From an uncultured Alistipes sp. (lineage in GTDB: Bacteria; Bacteroidota; Bacteroidia; Bacteroidales; UBA932): DNA of 64,000 bases. The notes under the pieces were generated by a model. It was not told where the DNA came from and searched no databases. It saw nothing but the letters and a program-made list of their open reading frames with translations. Position numbers and translations under genes: made by a program. This document shows, piece after piece, positions 18,844-27,680 of this stretch; position 1 is the first letter of the stretch, and every line of letters begins with the position of its first letter. The stretch spans positions 49,000 to 112,999 of the forward strand of contig CABMPD010000007.1 in assembly GCA_902388455.1 (NCBI GenBank), read 5' to 3'.

Positions 18844-18886
18844 ACGTTTTTAAAAGCATACAATTTTTTAAAAACGTATAAATTTG
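18844..18886 (+). promoter_or_regulatory. 12-bp AT-rich inverted repeat and -7 box upstream of the PIN toxin-antitoxin genes
   Basis: ACGTTTTTAAAA (18844-18855) and TTTTAAAAACGT (18866-18877) are perfect inverted repeats with a 10-nt loop, 13 nt after the S41-like stop. TAAATTTG (18879-18886) directly adjoins, and TAGCTTTG (18920-18927) is a second -7 box 31 nt before the antitoxin ATG. The repeat could terminate the upstream gene or be the operator bound by the antitoxin. Confidence 0.5.
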
Positions 18887-18957
18887 ATATAAGGCGGCTT
18901 ATGCTGCCTTTATTTTTTGTAGCTTTGTTTCGTGTTAACTTTTTGAGCAGACAGAAT

Positions 18958-19131
18958 ATGAAGAATGTGAAAGAAGAAAAGAACGGACATGTTCAGGAGC
19001 AGCTGATCCAGCACGATTCAACTGACAATGCAGATGCCGGAAAGAAGAGGAAAGTCAGCAAGACTTGGGAAGCTGCGATGCGGTATAAAGGCAGCGTGAT
19101 AGTTCTTGACCGGACACTTTACGAACGATGA
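18958..19131 (+). CDS. Small putative antitoxin paired with a PIN-domain toxin
   Basis: The 57-residue, highly charged protein ends in KTWEAAMRYKGSVIVLDRTLYER. It overlaps the PIN-domain gene by 4 nt (ATGA at 19128-19131), the classic VapBC order and coupling. I recognise no DNA-binding fold; the antitoxin role is inferred from position and size. The ATG at 18958 is chosen because it follows the -7 box TAGCTTTG by 31 nt; longer in-frame starts run through the promoter and inverted repeat. Confidence 0.6.
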   Translation: MKNVKEEKNGHVQEQLIQHDSTDNADAGKKRKVSKTWEAAMRYKGSVIVLDRTLYER

Positions 19132-19550
19132 GATACCTCATAGACACAAATATCATTGTCTACATCATCAGTGACCCTGATTCTCTGGACAATGATGTTA
19201 AGGCAATCATATCCGATCCTGACAACACACTATATACAAGTTCGGAATCTGCAAAGGAGCTGGTCATAGCATACAGAAATAAAGGATTGCTGACGAAACG
19301 ATGGGGAAAAGCCGAGGATTTGCTGAATTCGATTGAAGACGAGTACGGCATATACATCAGACCGATCAACCGCGAGCACATCCACACCTATGCAAGACTC
19401 AGCCTCAACACACGGCAGGACCACAGAGACCCATCTGACCACGTCATCATCTCCCACGCCATAACAGAACACATGCCACTGATCTCCAGCGACACCCGTT
19501 TTAGCTACTACCGAGCCCAAGGGCTCGATTTCATCTACAACAAGCGATAA
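19128..19550 (+). CDS. PIN-domain (VapC-like) toxin
   Basis: The 140-residue PIN-domain ribonuclease has the expected acidic residues: Asp5 in YLIDTNIIVY, a Glu in SSESAKELVIAY, and the C-terminal pair in DHRDPSDHVIISHAI and SSDTRF. VapC toxins cleave tRNA or rRNA; the target here cannot be deduced. It overlaps the antitoxin-like gene by 4 nt. The 3' end faces the short-UvrA gene, leaving only 9 nt between stops. Confidence 0.88.
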   Translation: MRYLIDTNIIVYIISDPDSLDNDVKAIISDPDNTLYTSSESAKELVIAYRNKGLLTKRWGKAEDLLNSIEDEYGIYIRPINREHIHTYARLSLNTRQDHRDPSDHVIISHAITEHMPLISSDTRFSYYRAQGLDFIYNKR

Positions 19551-19559
19551 CTGCGGCAA

Positions 19560-21827
19560 CTACATATACCGCCGCGTGACAGAGCGCGGCTCTTCCATGA
19601 CCCCTGAAGGGACTCCGCTATAGAGCAATTCGCCGCCTGAGCCGCCGCCGTAGGGACCGAGCTCGATGAGCCAGTCGGCGGACTTTATCAGACCGGTGTT
19701 GTGCTCCACGAGGATGACGGTGTTGCCGGCTGAGACCATCGAACGGAACAGCCGGGTGATGTGTTCCACATCCTTGAAATGCAGGCCATCGGTAGGCTCG
19801 TCGAGGATGAATATCCTGCGGCTCTGACCGAGACGGGAAGCGAGTTTCATGCGCTGGAGCTCCCCTCCGGAAAGAGTAGACAGGGCCTGGTTGAGATGCA
19901 GGTACACCAGCCCTACCTCCATTAGGGGGCGCAGCTTCTCCTCTATCACCGTATCGGCGAAATACCGGGACGCCGCCCGCACCGTCATGTCCATGACCTG
20001 GGCGATATTGTACTCTCCCCGGACTCTGTACTGCAGGGCCTCCGGCGAATAGCGCAGACCGCCGCAGGCCTCGCAGACCGTCTCCACCGAATCCATGAAG
20101 GCCATTTCGGAGACTATCACCCCTTTGCCGCCGCAGACCGGACAGCCTCCCTTCGAGTTGAACGCAAACCAGTCGGCACTGACCTTGTTCTCCTTGGCGA
20201 ATATTTTCCTTATGTCGTCGGCCACTCCCATATAGGTCGCGGGCGTGGAGCGGAGACTGGCCCCGATATTTTTCTGACTGATGTACTCTATGTCATCCTG
20301 CTGCGGGCAGCTGTCCATCAGGCACTGGATCAGAGAGCTTTTGCCCGATCCGGCTACTCCCGCCACGACCGTAAGCACCCCGAGGGGAAAATCCACAGTG
20401 ATTCCCTTCAGATTGTGCAGACGGGCATTCTCCACCCTAAGCCATCCGGCAGGATCCAGCGGAGCAGGGTTGAACTCCCGGTCCGCCTCCAGCATACGCC
20501 CCGTGTCCGTACCGCTCGCCACCAGCCCCTCCAGCGGTCCCTCGTACATTATCAGGCCCCCTTCCATTCCGGCTCCCGGCCCCATGTCCACGATGTGGTC
20601 GGCGATGCGGATCATCTCCCGGTGGTGCTCCACGAGCAGGACGGTATTGCCGTGGTCCCGGAGCTTGCGGACCGAGTTCTTGAGCAGGGCGATATCGTGG
20701 TTGTGCAGGCCGACACTGGGCTCGTCGAGGATGTAGAGCAGGTCGGACAGGGAGGAATTGATGTATTTTGCAATCTTGCACCGCTGGGCCTCGCCTCCGG
20801 ACAGGGTTCCCACGGCCCGGTCCAGGGTCAGATAGCCTAAGCCGATCTCCTCTAATGCATCGAGCCGGCTCAGGACTGCCTGCCGGATATCCTGGGCCAA
20901 CGGACCGGCCAGCATGCTGCCGGGTGCCGGAGTGCGCATCCATTCCGCCAGTTCTGAAACGGACATGGCCGTAACCTCCGCGATATTCTTACCGTCAATG
21001 CGGCAGGAAAGCACCTTGGGATTGAGGCGGGTGCCTCCGCAGTCAGGACAGACTCCGGTACGCAGCATGGGGTCCAGGACCTTGCGGTGCAGCAGACCTT
21101 CCTCCGAATTGATGATGCTGCGGTACATCCTCGGAACCAGGCCCTCGTACTTCGCGGTCTTAGGCCAGTTGGAGGGAGGGTTCTTCAGACGTATCTGCGG
21201 CGAATACAGGAACAGGTCCAGTTCCTCGGGAGTGTAGTCCCGTATCTTCTTGTCCAGATCGAACAGACCGCTGTGGGCATAGCGTATCCACCTCCAGCCG
21301 CCCTTGTGGAATGCGATGTAGTGTATCGTGTCCTCGTCATTGAGGCTCTTGTCGAAGTCCACCAATTTGTGGATGTCCAGCTCCCGTATCTCCCCCAAGC
21401 CGGAGCACCTCGGGCAGCTGCCCTGGGGATGGTTGAAGGAAAATGTGTCGGAATATCCCACAAAAGGCTGCCCGACGCGGGAGAACAGCAGTCTCAGCAG
21501 CGGGTGGATATCGGTGTAAGTGGCTACTGTCGAGCGGGAGTTGGAGGCAGGTTTCTTCTGGTCAATGACAATGGCCACCGGCAGATTGTCAATGCTGCCC
21601 ACGTGCGGACGGCCGTACTTGGGCAGGTACTGCTGCACGAATGAGGGGAATGTGTCGTTCAGTTCCCTGCGTGACCTGGCTGCAATGGTATCCAGCACCA
21701 GCGAGGACTTGCCTGAGCCCGACACCCCGGTGAAGACCGTTATCTTATACTTCGGGATACGCAGCGAGACATGCTGCAGGTTGTTCTCGTACGCATCATT
21801 GATCGTTATGTATTCTCTGTCTGTCAT
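19560..21827 (-). CDS. UvrA-like ABC ATPase, short class (UvrA2 type)
   Basis: The 755-residue protein has two ABC ATPase halves: Walker A GVSGSGKSS at residues 34-42 and a second GVAGSGKSSL, each with an LSGGE signature (TLSGGEAQRCKIAKY and TLSGGELQRMKLASR). There are Cys-pair zinc motifs (CPRCSGLG, CPDCGGTR, CPVCGGKG, CEACGG). It is nearly 200 residues shorter than canonical UvrA, and the N-terminal insert that binds UvrB appears missing. It therefore resembles UvrA2/DrrC-type proteins, linked elsewhere to drug tolerance or accessory repair. The ATG at 21827 is chosen over 21866. The 105-bp tandem array lies upstream of it. Confidence 0.87.
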   Translation of the reverse strand: MTDREYITINDAYENNLQHVSLRIPKYKITVFTGVSGSGKSSLVLDTIAARSRRELNDTFPSFVQQYLPKYGRPHVGSIDNLPVAIVIDQKKPASNSRSTVATYTDIHPLLRLLFSRVGQPFVGYSDTFSFNHPQGSCPRCSGLGEIRELDIHKLVDFDKSLNDEDTIHYIAFHKGGWRWIRYAHSGLFDLDKKIRDYTPEELDLFLYSPQIRLKNPPSNWPKTAKYEGLVPRMYRSIINSEEGLLHRKVLDPMLRTGVCPDCGGTRLNPKVLSCRIDGKNIAEVTAMSVSELAEWMRTPAPGSMLAGPLAQDIRQAVLSRLDALEEIGLGYLTLDRAVGTLSGGEAQRCKIAKYINSSLSDLLYILDEPSVGLHNHDIALLKNSVRKLRDHGNTVLLVEHHREMIRIADHIVDMGPGAGMEGGLIMYEGPLEGLVASGTDTGRMLEADREFNPAPLDPAGWLRVENARLHNLKGITVDFPLGVLTVVAGVAGSGKSSLIQCLMDSCPQQDDIEYISQKNIGASLRSTPATYMGVADDIRKIFAKENKVSADWFAFNSKGGCPVCGGKGVIVSEMAFMDSVETVCEACGGLRYSPEALQYRVRGEYNIAQVMDMTVRAASRYFADTVIEEKLRPLMEVGLVYLHLNQALSTLSGGELQRMKLASRLGQSRRIFILDEPTDGLHFKDVEHITRLFRSMVSAGNTVILVEHNTGLIKSADWLIELGPYGGGSGGELLYSGVPSGVMEEPRSVTRRYM

Positions 21828-21924
21828 ATATCTTATTTCCAAATGGTCAGTCCTAACCGCAATCAATCACTACCTTCTTCTATACAACCACATCCTCCTG
21901 GCACCCTACCTCCAACACCCTCAT

Positions 21925-22386
21925 CCACAACGGCAGCAAATCGCGGAAAACGCTGCCGGTGCGGTAAGCCGTCACATGCCGCACATCGACGACAGCTCCC
22001 TCTGGAACACCTACCGTCACCACCTCCATCCGCAACGGCAGCAAATCGCGGGAAACACTGCCGGTGCGGTAAGCCGTCACATGCCGCACATCGACGACAG
22101 CTCCCTCTGGAACACCTACCGTCACCACCTCCATCCGCAACGGCAGCAAATCGCGGGAAACACTGCCGGTGTGGCAAACCGCCACATGCCGCACATCGAC
22201 GACAGCACCCTCTGGGACACCATACCGTCACCACCTCCATCCGCAACGGCAGCAAATCGCGGGAAACACTGCCGGTGTGGCAAACCGCCACATGCCGCAC
22301 ATCGACGACAGCACCCTCTGGGACACCATACCGTCACCACCTACATCCACAACGGCAGCAAATCGCGGAATTCGGTGCCGTTGTGG
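21925..22386. repeat. Tandem array of five hairpins with 105/106-bp period
   Basis: A 31-nt element beginning CGGCAGCAAATCGCGG starts at 21931, 22036, 22141, 22247 and 22353, giving periods of 105, 105, 106 and 106 bp. Each copy folds: arms of about 12 bp (CCRCAACGGCAG and CTGCCGGTGYGG) enclose a loop containing AAATCGCGG. The last copy is a perfect 11-bp inverted repeat, CCACAACGGCA (22347-22357) with TGCCGTTGTGG (22376-22386). The intervening ~65 nt are also repeated: copies 1-2 and 3-4 form two near-identical pairs. One strand reads as a 35-residue repeat (minus: TVGVPEGAVVDVRHVTAYRT), but the 106-bp periods break the frame. Between a LOG gene and the short uvrA. Confidence 0.85.
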
Positions 22387-22470
22387 TATGCATGATTCGG
22401 CACACCATGCCCTGCAGTCGCTGTAAGCTGCATCTATGCTGCCATCAGGGAGCGTTATTCACCCAAACGG

Positions 22471-23040
22471 TTACTCCCAGTTCAATACTTTCTCTACGAC
22501 TTCTCCGACTGTGGAACAGAAGCAGGGTATGGCGGCATCGGTCTCCGACATGAAACCACGGGAAGCCATTGTCGTGAAAAGCTCACGCAACGGATCGTAG
22601 TATCCGTCCGTATTGAGAATGAACACTGGCTTGGAATGCTCGCACAACTGTCGGCCCAACAGCCAGCAGAAGAGCTCATGCATGGTGCCCCAGCTGCCCG
22701 GCAGCACGATGCAGGCCTGGCCCAGCTCTGTCATCTTCGCCACGCGGGAAGCCAGGTCCGGAGTCTCGACCATCTCCGCAAGCCCCTGTGCCCTCACCTC
22801 TATACGGAGGTCCCGGGACTCCTTCTTTCCCTTGAAATTCTTCGGGAACACTCCCGTAACCCTTCCACCGGCCTCGATTGCCGCCGAGGCCATCGTCCAC
22901 ATTGTTCCTACTGAGGCTCCACCGTAGACTATCTCCACACCTTCACGTGCCAGACGGCGGCCGAGTTCTGCTGCATTGTCCGCGTACACCGGAGAATTAC
23001 CGGCAGCCGAACCCAGATAGACTGTAACTTTTGCCAACAT
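22471..23040 (-). CDS. LOG family protein (TIGR00730, putative nucleoside 5'-monophosphate phosphoribohydrolase)
   Basis: The 189-residue Rossmann-like protein begins TVYLGSAAGNSP and has VYGGASVGTMWTMA. The family motif PGGxGTxxE is present as LPGSWGTMHE, with Ser-Trp in place of Gly-x. LOG enzymes release a free base from nucleoside monophosphates; bacterial members are broadly conserved with varied roles. The gene is downstream of the GT39-like gene with an 18-nt gap, probably in one transcript, and ends 85 nt before the hairpin array. Those 85 nt (22387-22470) show nothing else. Confidence 0.88.
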   Translation of the reverse strand: MLAKVTVYLGSAAGNSPVYADNAAELGRRLAREGVEIVYGGASVGTMWTMASAAIEAGGRVTGVFPKNFKGKKESRDLRIEVRAQGLAEMVETPDLASRVAKMTELGQACIVLPGSWGTMHELFCWLLGRQLCEHSKPVFILNTDGYYDPLRELFTTMASRGFMSETDAAIPCFCSTVGEVVEKVLNWE

Positions 23041-23058
23041 ATTTCCTATTGTTCTATT

Positions 23059-24729
23059 TTATTCATTCACTTGCAAATCCTCTACCCTATAGATATAAAA
23101 GTTGTACACATGCCTCCCACACCGCATCACCTCCACCGTATCACAGTCGGACACATTGCCGAAAGGCATGACTGAAGGATCGCGCCAGTCACGGCTAGAA
23201 GTTATGAACCAGCCGTCCTGCCCCGATTGCAGACCTCCCCGTTCCTGGTTGATCCACTGATACTTGTGGATATCTTCCATCGGCCCTACGCAGAGCATCC
23301 GTATTCCGAGAGGCGAAGTCACGTAATAGTCGATATTGGCAGCCGGATACCACCGCCAGCTGAACACCGGGTCATCCTCCGATGCCAGTCCTTCCGCCAA
23401 CGCCTCATCCCTGACAGCCGCGAACCCGTCTCTGAGCTGATCCCAGCCGTACATGTCGAGAGTAAAATCATCCTTGCCCATCCTGTTGTACTCCGTATGA
23501 CGGTCCAAAGGGATGGCACCGGTCCGTATCTCCACCAAGGCCAGAGGCAGCAGCACTGCTGTAAATCCCACGGCTGCCGTCACCCAGCGGCTCATAATGC
23601 CATCCTTCAAGGTACGCCTGTCCATCCGTACTGCTGCCGAGGCCGCCAGCGGGACAAGTGTCACAAAGGCCGGTCCTGACCAATGCGGAAGAGTCGCCCT
23701 CTGCCACGACACCACCCAGAAAATCAGGATCAAAGGCAGAGCCGTCCACAACAGGTAGGAGGCTTTTTTCCTGTCCGTTTCCAACCGCCGGCGTAAAAAC
23801 AGTATGACCGCGGCGGCAGTCAATACAAACAGAACCGGGTTGTTGTAGAAAAATTCACCCGCTATCTCCCGTCCGAAATACTCTGGGTGCAGCTGGTGCT
23901 GTGAGACCACTCTCTCCGAATGGAAGGTGAAACTGATAAAATCATTCTGCATGTTCCATACCAACACGGGCAGCATGCAGACCGCTGTCACAACAATGGC
24001 AGCATACAATTCCCAGCGGCGGAGCCACCTGCGATCATGGAAGACAATATACAGACCTGCACCTGTCCATAGAAAGGCTGAGGTATATTTCGAGAGGAAA
24101 GCCAGCCCGCATGCCAGCCCTGCAGCCAGCATCCAGCTGCCGCTGCGCCGTCCGTCCCCGAAAGCCCTGAGAAAACAAAGCAGAGCCGCCAGCCAGAAAG
24201 TGGCCTGAGGTGTATCAGGCATGATGAAGGTACCGCAGATAACGGTAGCGTACAGCGACGAGACATACAGCAGGGCACTGTACCAACCGGTACGCCTGTC
24301 GCCTCCTACCTCCGCGCCGATGATGTACATCAGCCAGATATTGACAGTACCCAGCACTATCGAGGCCATCCGGATTGCAAGCTCGCTGTCCAGCGCAAGA
24401 TTGAAAGTAAATATCTGGATCATCCAGCCCACCATCCCGGGATGGTCGAAATGGCTACAGTCCGGGAAAAGGGCATAGAGCCTGTAATACACCTCATCGT
24501 TGCCGAACTCTATCAGTGCCGCACACAGAACCCTTACTACAGCAGACACTGCCATCAGTATAACCACATAACGGGTATACCGGCCAGTTGCCTGTCCCCA
24601 TATTCTGCAGCCGCCGTCCTTGCCGAAGGCTCCGGTACCGTTATCCATGCCTGAGCATGTTTCCATAGCATTAACCGCCATATCATCATGATTGTCCGAT
24701 ATTCCTTTACGCATACACATATTTTTCAC
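23059..24729 (-). CDS. GT39/ArnT-like membrane glycosyltransferase
   Basis: The 556-residue polytopic protein has the GT-C layout. The first luminal loop carries acidic residues (EFGNDEVYYRLYALFPDCSHFDHPG), the region where GT39 and ArnT enzymes hold catalytic Asp/Glu. Many membrane segments follow, then a soluble C-terminal part. Such enzymes move sugars from polyprenyl phosphate to proteins or lipid A; the substrate here is unknown. The first 35 or so residues are charged and poorly conserved in appearance, so the start may be one of several internal Met codons (MAVNAME...). The gene begins 7 nt after mnmA and is probably co-transcribed with it. Confidence 0.78.
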   Translation of the reverse strand: MKNMCMRKGISDNHDDMAVNAMETCSGMDNGTGAFGKDGGCRIWGQATGRYTRYVVILMAVSAVVRVLCAALIEFGNDEVYYRLYALFPDCSHFDHPGMVGWMIQIFTFNLALDSELAIRMASIVLGTVNIWLMYIIGAEVGGDRRTGWYSALLYVSSLYATVICGTFIMPDTPQATFWLAALLCFLRAFGDGRRSGSWMLAAGLACGLAFLSKYTSAFLWTGAGLYIVFHDRRWLRRWELYAAIVVTAVCMLPVLVWNMQNDFISFTFHSERVVSQHQLHPEYFGREIAGEFFYNNPVLFVLTAAAVILFLRRRLETDRKKASYLLWTALPLILIFWVVSWQRATLPHWSGPAFVTLVPLAASAAVRMDRRTLKDGIMSRWVTAAVGFTAVLLPLALVEIRTGAIPLDRHTEYNRMGKDDFTLDMYGWDQLRDGFAAVRDEALAEGLASEDDPVFSWRWYPAANIDYYVTSPLGIRMLCVGPMEDIHKYQWINQERGGLQSGQDGWFITSSRDWRDPSVMPFGNVSDCDTVEVMRCGRHVYNFYIYRVEDLQVNE

Positions 24730-24736
24730 ATGGGAT

Positions 24737-26047
24737 TTATTCGTAGATCACTCCGCTGCCAAGCATTTCCAGATCCTCCGGTGCATACCACACCGCGAAC
24801 TGCCCGGGGGTTATACCCCTCTGAGGCTGGTCGAAGACGATGTACGTCCCGTCGTCGAGGCAGTAAAGGGATGCCTGCTGCAGGGGCTGGCGGTAGCGTA
24901 TCCGGACCAGATAGCGGCGCACCTCCCCGGGGCCCATCCGGAGGTCGCGGCGGATCCAGTGCACCTCGTCCGCATTTATCTTCAGGGCCCGGCGCATCAG
25001 ACCGGGATGCTCATGTCCCTCCCCTACGTATATCGTATTGGTCTGCACGGAAGTGTCGAGGACAAATATCGGCTCTCGGTGCCCTCCGATATTCAAACCC
25101 TTGCGCTGCCCGATGGTATAATACTGCGCCCCGATGTGAGTCCCTATTTTCTTCCCGTCACTCTCTTTATAGTGGTACGCCCTCGCCAGGGCCTTCACCT
25201 CCTCCGGCTGCAGCTGACAGAATCCTTCATCAGCTTCCGGCACTGCCGTACCCACTTCCGGATCATTTCCACAGATACCGGAAGAGACCGCATAGCCCGG
25301 ATATTCCTCCAGGAGACGACCGTAGAAATCCGGGAAAATCTCCACCACATTGCCCTCTCTTGCAGCCAGTTTCTGCTGGAGGAACACCGGCAGGTCCACC
25401 TTGCCCACAAAGCAGATGCCCTGCGAGTCCTTCTTCTCCGCGCTGGGCAGCCCGGCCTCACGAGCCAGCCTGCGAACCTCCGGCTTGACGATATCCCCTA
25501 TCGGGAAAAGCGCGGGAGCCAGCTGCTCCTGGGTCAGCTGACAGAGAAAATAGCTCTGGTCCTTGTTGCCGTCCGCCCCGGCCAGTATCCGGTATACAGG
25601 CCGACCGTCCGGACCTTCCGTCACATCCTTGCGGCAATAATGCCCGGTGGCCACATAGTCCGCCCCGAGATCCCTTGCCGCCTTCAGAAAAGCGTCGAAC
25701 TTGATACGGCTGTTGCACATCACATCCGGATTGGGAGTACGGCCCTTGGCATATTCAGAGAACATATAGTCCACCACCTGATGCCGGTATGTATCCGACA
25801 AGTCGATGAACTCGAAGGGTATGCCTATCTTGTGGGCCACCATCTCGGCCACCTTGCGGTCCTCCTCCCACTCACATTCCCCGTGCAGGGTCCCGGTGAT
25901 ATCGTGCCAGTTCTGCATGAACAGCGCGAACACATCGTACCCGGCCTGACTGAGCAGCAGCGCCGCCACCGACGAATCCACTCCGCCGGAAAGCCCTACG
26001 GCAATTCTCTTACCACGAAGATTCTCTTTTATTTCTATTCCAGACAT
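24737..26047 (-). CDS. mnmA: tRNA-specific 2-thiouridylase MnmA
   Basis: The enzyme thiolates U34 of Lys, Glu and Gln tRNAs. It shows the PP-loop VGLSGGVDSS (residues 17-26), the two catalytic Cys contexts NPDVMCN and DSQGICFVG, and HIGAQYYTIGQRKGLNIGG in the central domain. At 436 residues it is longer than most MnmA (~360). An insert with the Asp/Glu-rich segment NDPEVGTAVPEADEGFC falls between the second Cys and the Q(R)KGL motif. The ATG at 26047 is preferred to 26083, which would lie in the divergent promoter region. Confidence 0.93.
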   Translation of the reverse strand: MSGIEIKENLRGKRIAVGLSGGVDSSVAALLLSQAGYDVFALFMQNWHDITGTLHGECEWEEDRKVAEMVAHKIGIPFEFIDLSDTYRHQVVDYMFSEYAKGRTPNPDVMCNSRIKFDAFLKAARDLGADYVATGHYCRKDVTEGPDGRPVYRILAGADGNKDQSYFLCQLTQEQLAPALFPIGDIVKPEVRRLAREAGLPSAEKKDSQGICFVGKVDLPVFLQQKLAAREGNVVEIFPDFYGRLLEEYPGYAVSSGICGNDPEVGTAVPEADEGFCQLQPEEVKALARAYHYKESDGKKIGTHIGAQYYTIGQRKGLNIGGHREPIFVLDTSVQTNTIYVGEGHEHPGLMRRALKINADEVHWIRRDLRMGPGEVRRYLVRIRYRQPLQQASLYCLDDGTYIVFDQPQRGITPGQFAVWYAPEDLEMLGSGVIYE

Positions 26048-26080
26048 CGTTCCTAACATTGGATTTTCAAAAATTCTGCG

Positions 26081-26117
26081 CAAAAGTAAGAAATCTTGGC
26101 GAAAATTTATATCTTTG
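26081..26117. promoter_or_regulatory. Divergent promoters: mnmA (minus) and SRP RNA (plus)
   Basis: On the minus strand TACTTTTG (26081-26088) lies 34 nt before the mnmA ATG. On the plus strand TATCTTTG (26110-26117) ends 5 nt before the first base pair of the SRP RNA, the spacing expected for initiation at the RNA 5' end. Confidence 0.6.
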
Positions 26118-26122
26118 CAGCC

Positions 26123-26220
26123 GGGTAAGTCTTACACGACCAGCTCCCATCCAACCTCCCCAGGGCCGGAAGGCAGCAAGGACACGATGGTCGTAGCGGT
26201 GCGATGTAATCAGCTTACCC
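26123..26220 (+). ncRNA. ffs: Small signal recognition particle RNA (4.5S type)
   Basis: The universally conserved SRP helix 8 signature is present: CTCCCCAGGGCCGGAAGGCA then GCAAGG, containing the GGAA tetraloop and the asymmetric loop that bind Ffh. The ends pair as GGGTAAG (26123-26129) with CTTACCC (26214-26220), giving a ~98-nt single-hairpin RNA without an Alu domain. Seven T's follow at 26221-26227 as terminator, and a -7 promoter box sits immediately upstream. With Ffh it targets membrane and secreted proteins during translation. Confidence 0.95.
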
Positions 26221-26257
26221 TTTTTTTATGGCCCGACGGTACGACCTGTCATGAAAA

Positions 26258-26296
26258 AGGAGCGCACCCACCGTCTGTCAGGCAGTTTGCGCTCCT
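26258..26296. terminator. 8-bp hairpin between the SRP RNA and the opposed lipoprotein gene
   Basis: AGGAGCGC (26258-26265) pairs with GCGCTCCT (26289-26296) around a 23-nt loop. It lies between convergent transcripts; on the minus strand it is followed by CTTTTTCAT, so it may terminate the lipoprotein gene, which ends at 26374. Confidence 0.4.
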
Positions 26297-26373
26297 GTAA
26301 AATCAAGAGACACCCGCTATTCAGCAGCTATACCCAAGACCTGCATCAGCAAATCTTTCTGTAAGATCAGAAC

Positions 26374-27444
26374 CTATGAAGGAATTGTAAGATTTGCGAA
26401 CGTACCGTTGAGCCTGTAGTACTCGTTGATGACAAAGTCGAATGTCACATTATTATCGGCATCAACCTCCATCGAGCCGCCGACTACTGCTCCAAGATTA
26501 TTGTCATCAACTACCACGTGAGTGAATGAGCAATAGCTCGAGGAGACCTCACCTTCTATGATGCTGAATGCCGTGTTGGTACCGGTAGGCACCACATTGT
26601 AGGTTCCTGACTCCAGGCTTCCATTGTCGATATTGGCGTAGATAAGTGCTGTCATCTCTGTTCCGTCATCAGTACTGAATACAGCGACAACCCTGCCCAC
26701 CCCGCTGTCTGTAGTTGTCATATCTATCTGAACAGACGTGAATGTCAGATCAAGGTCATAGTCTATCTCGTACTCAAACATGGTGGTAGGGTATTCTGAC
26801 TGTACTTCACTGTATTCTGTTCCGTTCTGCGCAACCACGACAAGAGTATATGAGGTGTTGGCTTCCAGGCCTTCCACGACCACTTCCTCCTGGGTCATGT
26901 CTACCTGCGTTCCATTCAGAATTATCTCATCCGCATGCGGAATCGCTTCACTTCTGCCGATTACCATATAGGATATCGCTTCTGCATTCTCGCTGCTGTA
27001 TGTAAAGGCAATGCTCTTCCTGGCCGGAATGACGGACTCTATTGCCAGCGTGGGAACGGCAGGTTCATCAGGCTCGCTCTGGGAAGTCGCTGTTTCCAGT
27101 ATGGCGACACTGCTGTATATCTCACCGTTCAAAGCTGCTGCCGCAATGGTATAAGATGTACCTGCCGTCAGATTGTCTGCCGTATATGTTCCGGTCCCGG
27201 TGCCGACCTGATGTCCGGAGCTGATTATCTCCTCGGCTCCCGGAACAGTGGTTCCTGTCTCCACGATCTGCCATGCTACTGTCTCCGCATCTACAGGTGT
27301 CAGTGTGAAGTCAATGGATGTCTCGCGGGCCTCGATGAGAGATATCGAGATTTTCGGTTCTACAGTAGCGGGACTCTTCTCACAAGAGAATAAAGACAAG
27401 CAGGCCAGTCCTGCTAAAATTGCTGAAATATAATCAGTCTTCAT
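26374..27444 (-). CDS. Secreted lipoprotein with two fibronectin-III-like repeats
   Basis: The 356-residue protein has a lipobox (LACLSLFSC, Cys21). Two similar ~90-residue beta domains follow. They share the pattern ARxxSIxFTxxxxxAExxxxxxxE...ADEIxxxGxQV and end LxAxTSYTxxxxAxNG, typical of Bacteroidota Fn3-like surface lipoproteins. The last ~140 residues form a separate beta-rich domain (VVAVFSTDDGTEMTALIY ... DFVINEYYRLNGTF). The function is unknown; a surface-binding or scaffold role is plausible. It may be transcribed from TACATTTG at 27681-27688, which would put a short ORF and a ~230-nt leader before it. Confidence 0.75.
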   Translation of the reverse strand: MKTDYISAILAGLACLSLFSCEKSPATVEPKISISLIEARETSIDFTLTPVDAETVAWQIVETGTTVPGAEEIISSGHQVGTGTGTYTADNLTAGTSYTIAAAALNGEIYSSVAILETATSQSEPDEPAVPTLAIESVIPARKSIAFTYSSENAEAISYMVIGRSEAIPHADEIILNGTQVDMTQEEVVVEGLEANTSYTLVVVAQNGTEYSEVQSEYPTTMFEYEIDYDLDLTFTSVQIDMTTTDSGVGRVVAVFSTDDGTEMTALIYANIDNGSLESGTYNVVPTGTNTAFSIIEGEVSSSYCSFTHVVVDDNNLGAVVGGSMEVDADNNVTFDFVINEYYRLNGTFANLTIPS

Positions 27445-27537
27445 TGATTGTATTGGTTTTGAATTTATTGATGTGTATTATGAATTTCTCAATACTGCCG
27501 GAACTGAAGTGTCTGCAGCTCCGACTTCCATTGCAGG

Positions 27538-27672
27538 TTACCTCGGCATCCAGCTATATGTAGCCAAGGCAGTGATTATGACTGCACCGTCGGTGATGTC
27601 ACAGGGAGGAGCAGTCTTCTTGGCTGACTGCTGCAATGTCGTGGAATGACGGATTGCAGAATATCGCCGCAT
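27538..27672 (-). CDS. Possible leaderless small ORF (44 codons) upstream of the lipoprotein gene
   Basis: The ORF starts with ATG at 27672, 9 nt past a full -7 box (TACATTTG, 27681-27688, minus strand), and ends at 27538. It encodes a basic N-terminal half, then PPCDITDGAVIITALATYS. I know no family for it. The opposite strand is also open across most of this stretch, so coding potential is weak; support comes only from the promoter spacing. Confidence 0.22.
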   Translation of the reverse strand: MRRYSAIRHSTTLQQSAKKTAPPCDITDGAVIITALATYSWMPR

Positions 27673-27680
27673 GGCCGTCA

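Noticed and set aside
21925..22386. Possible CRISPR array
   Set aside because: The repeated hairpins are regular, but the intervening segments are themselves repeated rather than unique, the period is too long, and no cas gene is near.
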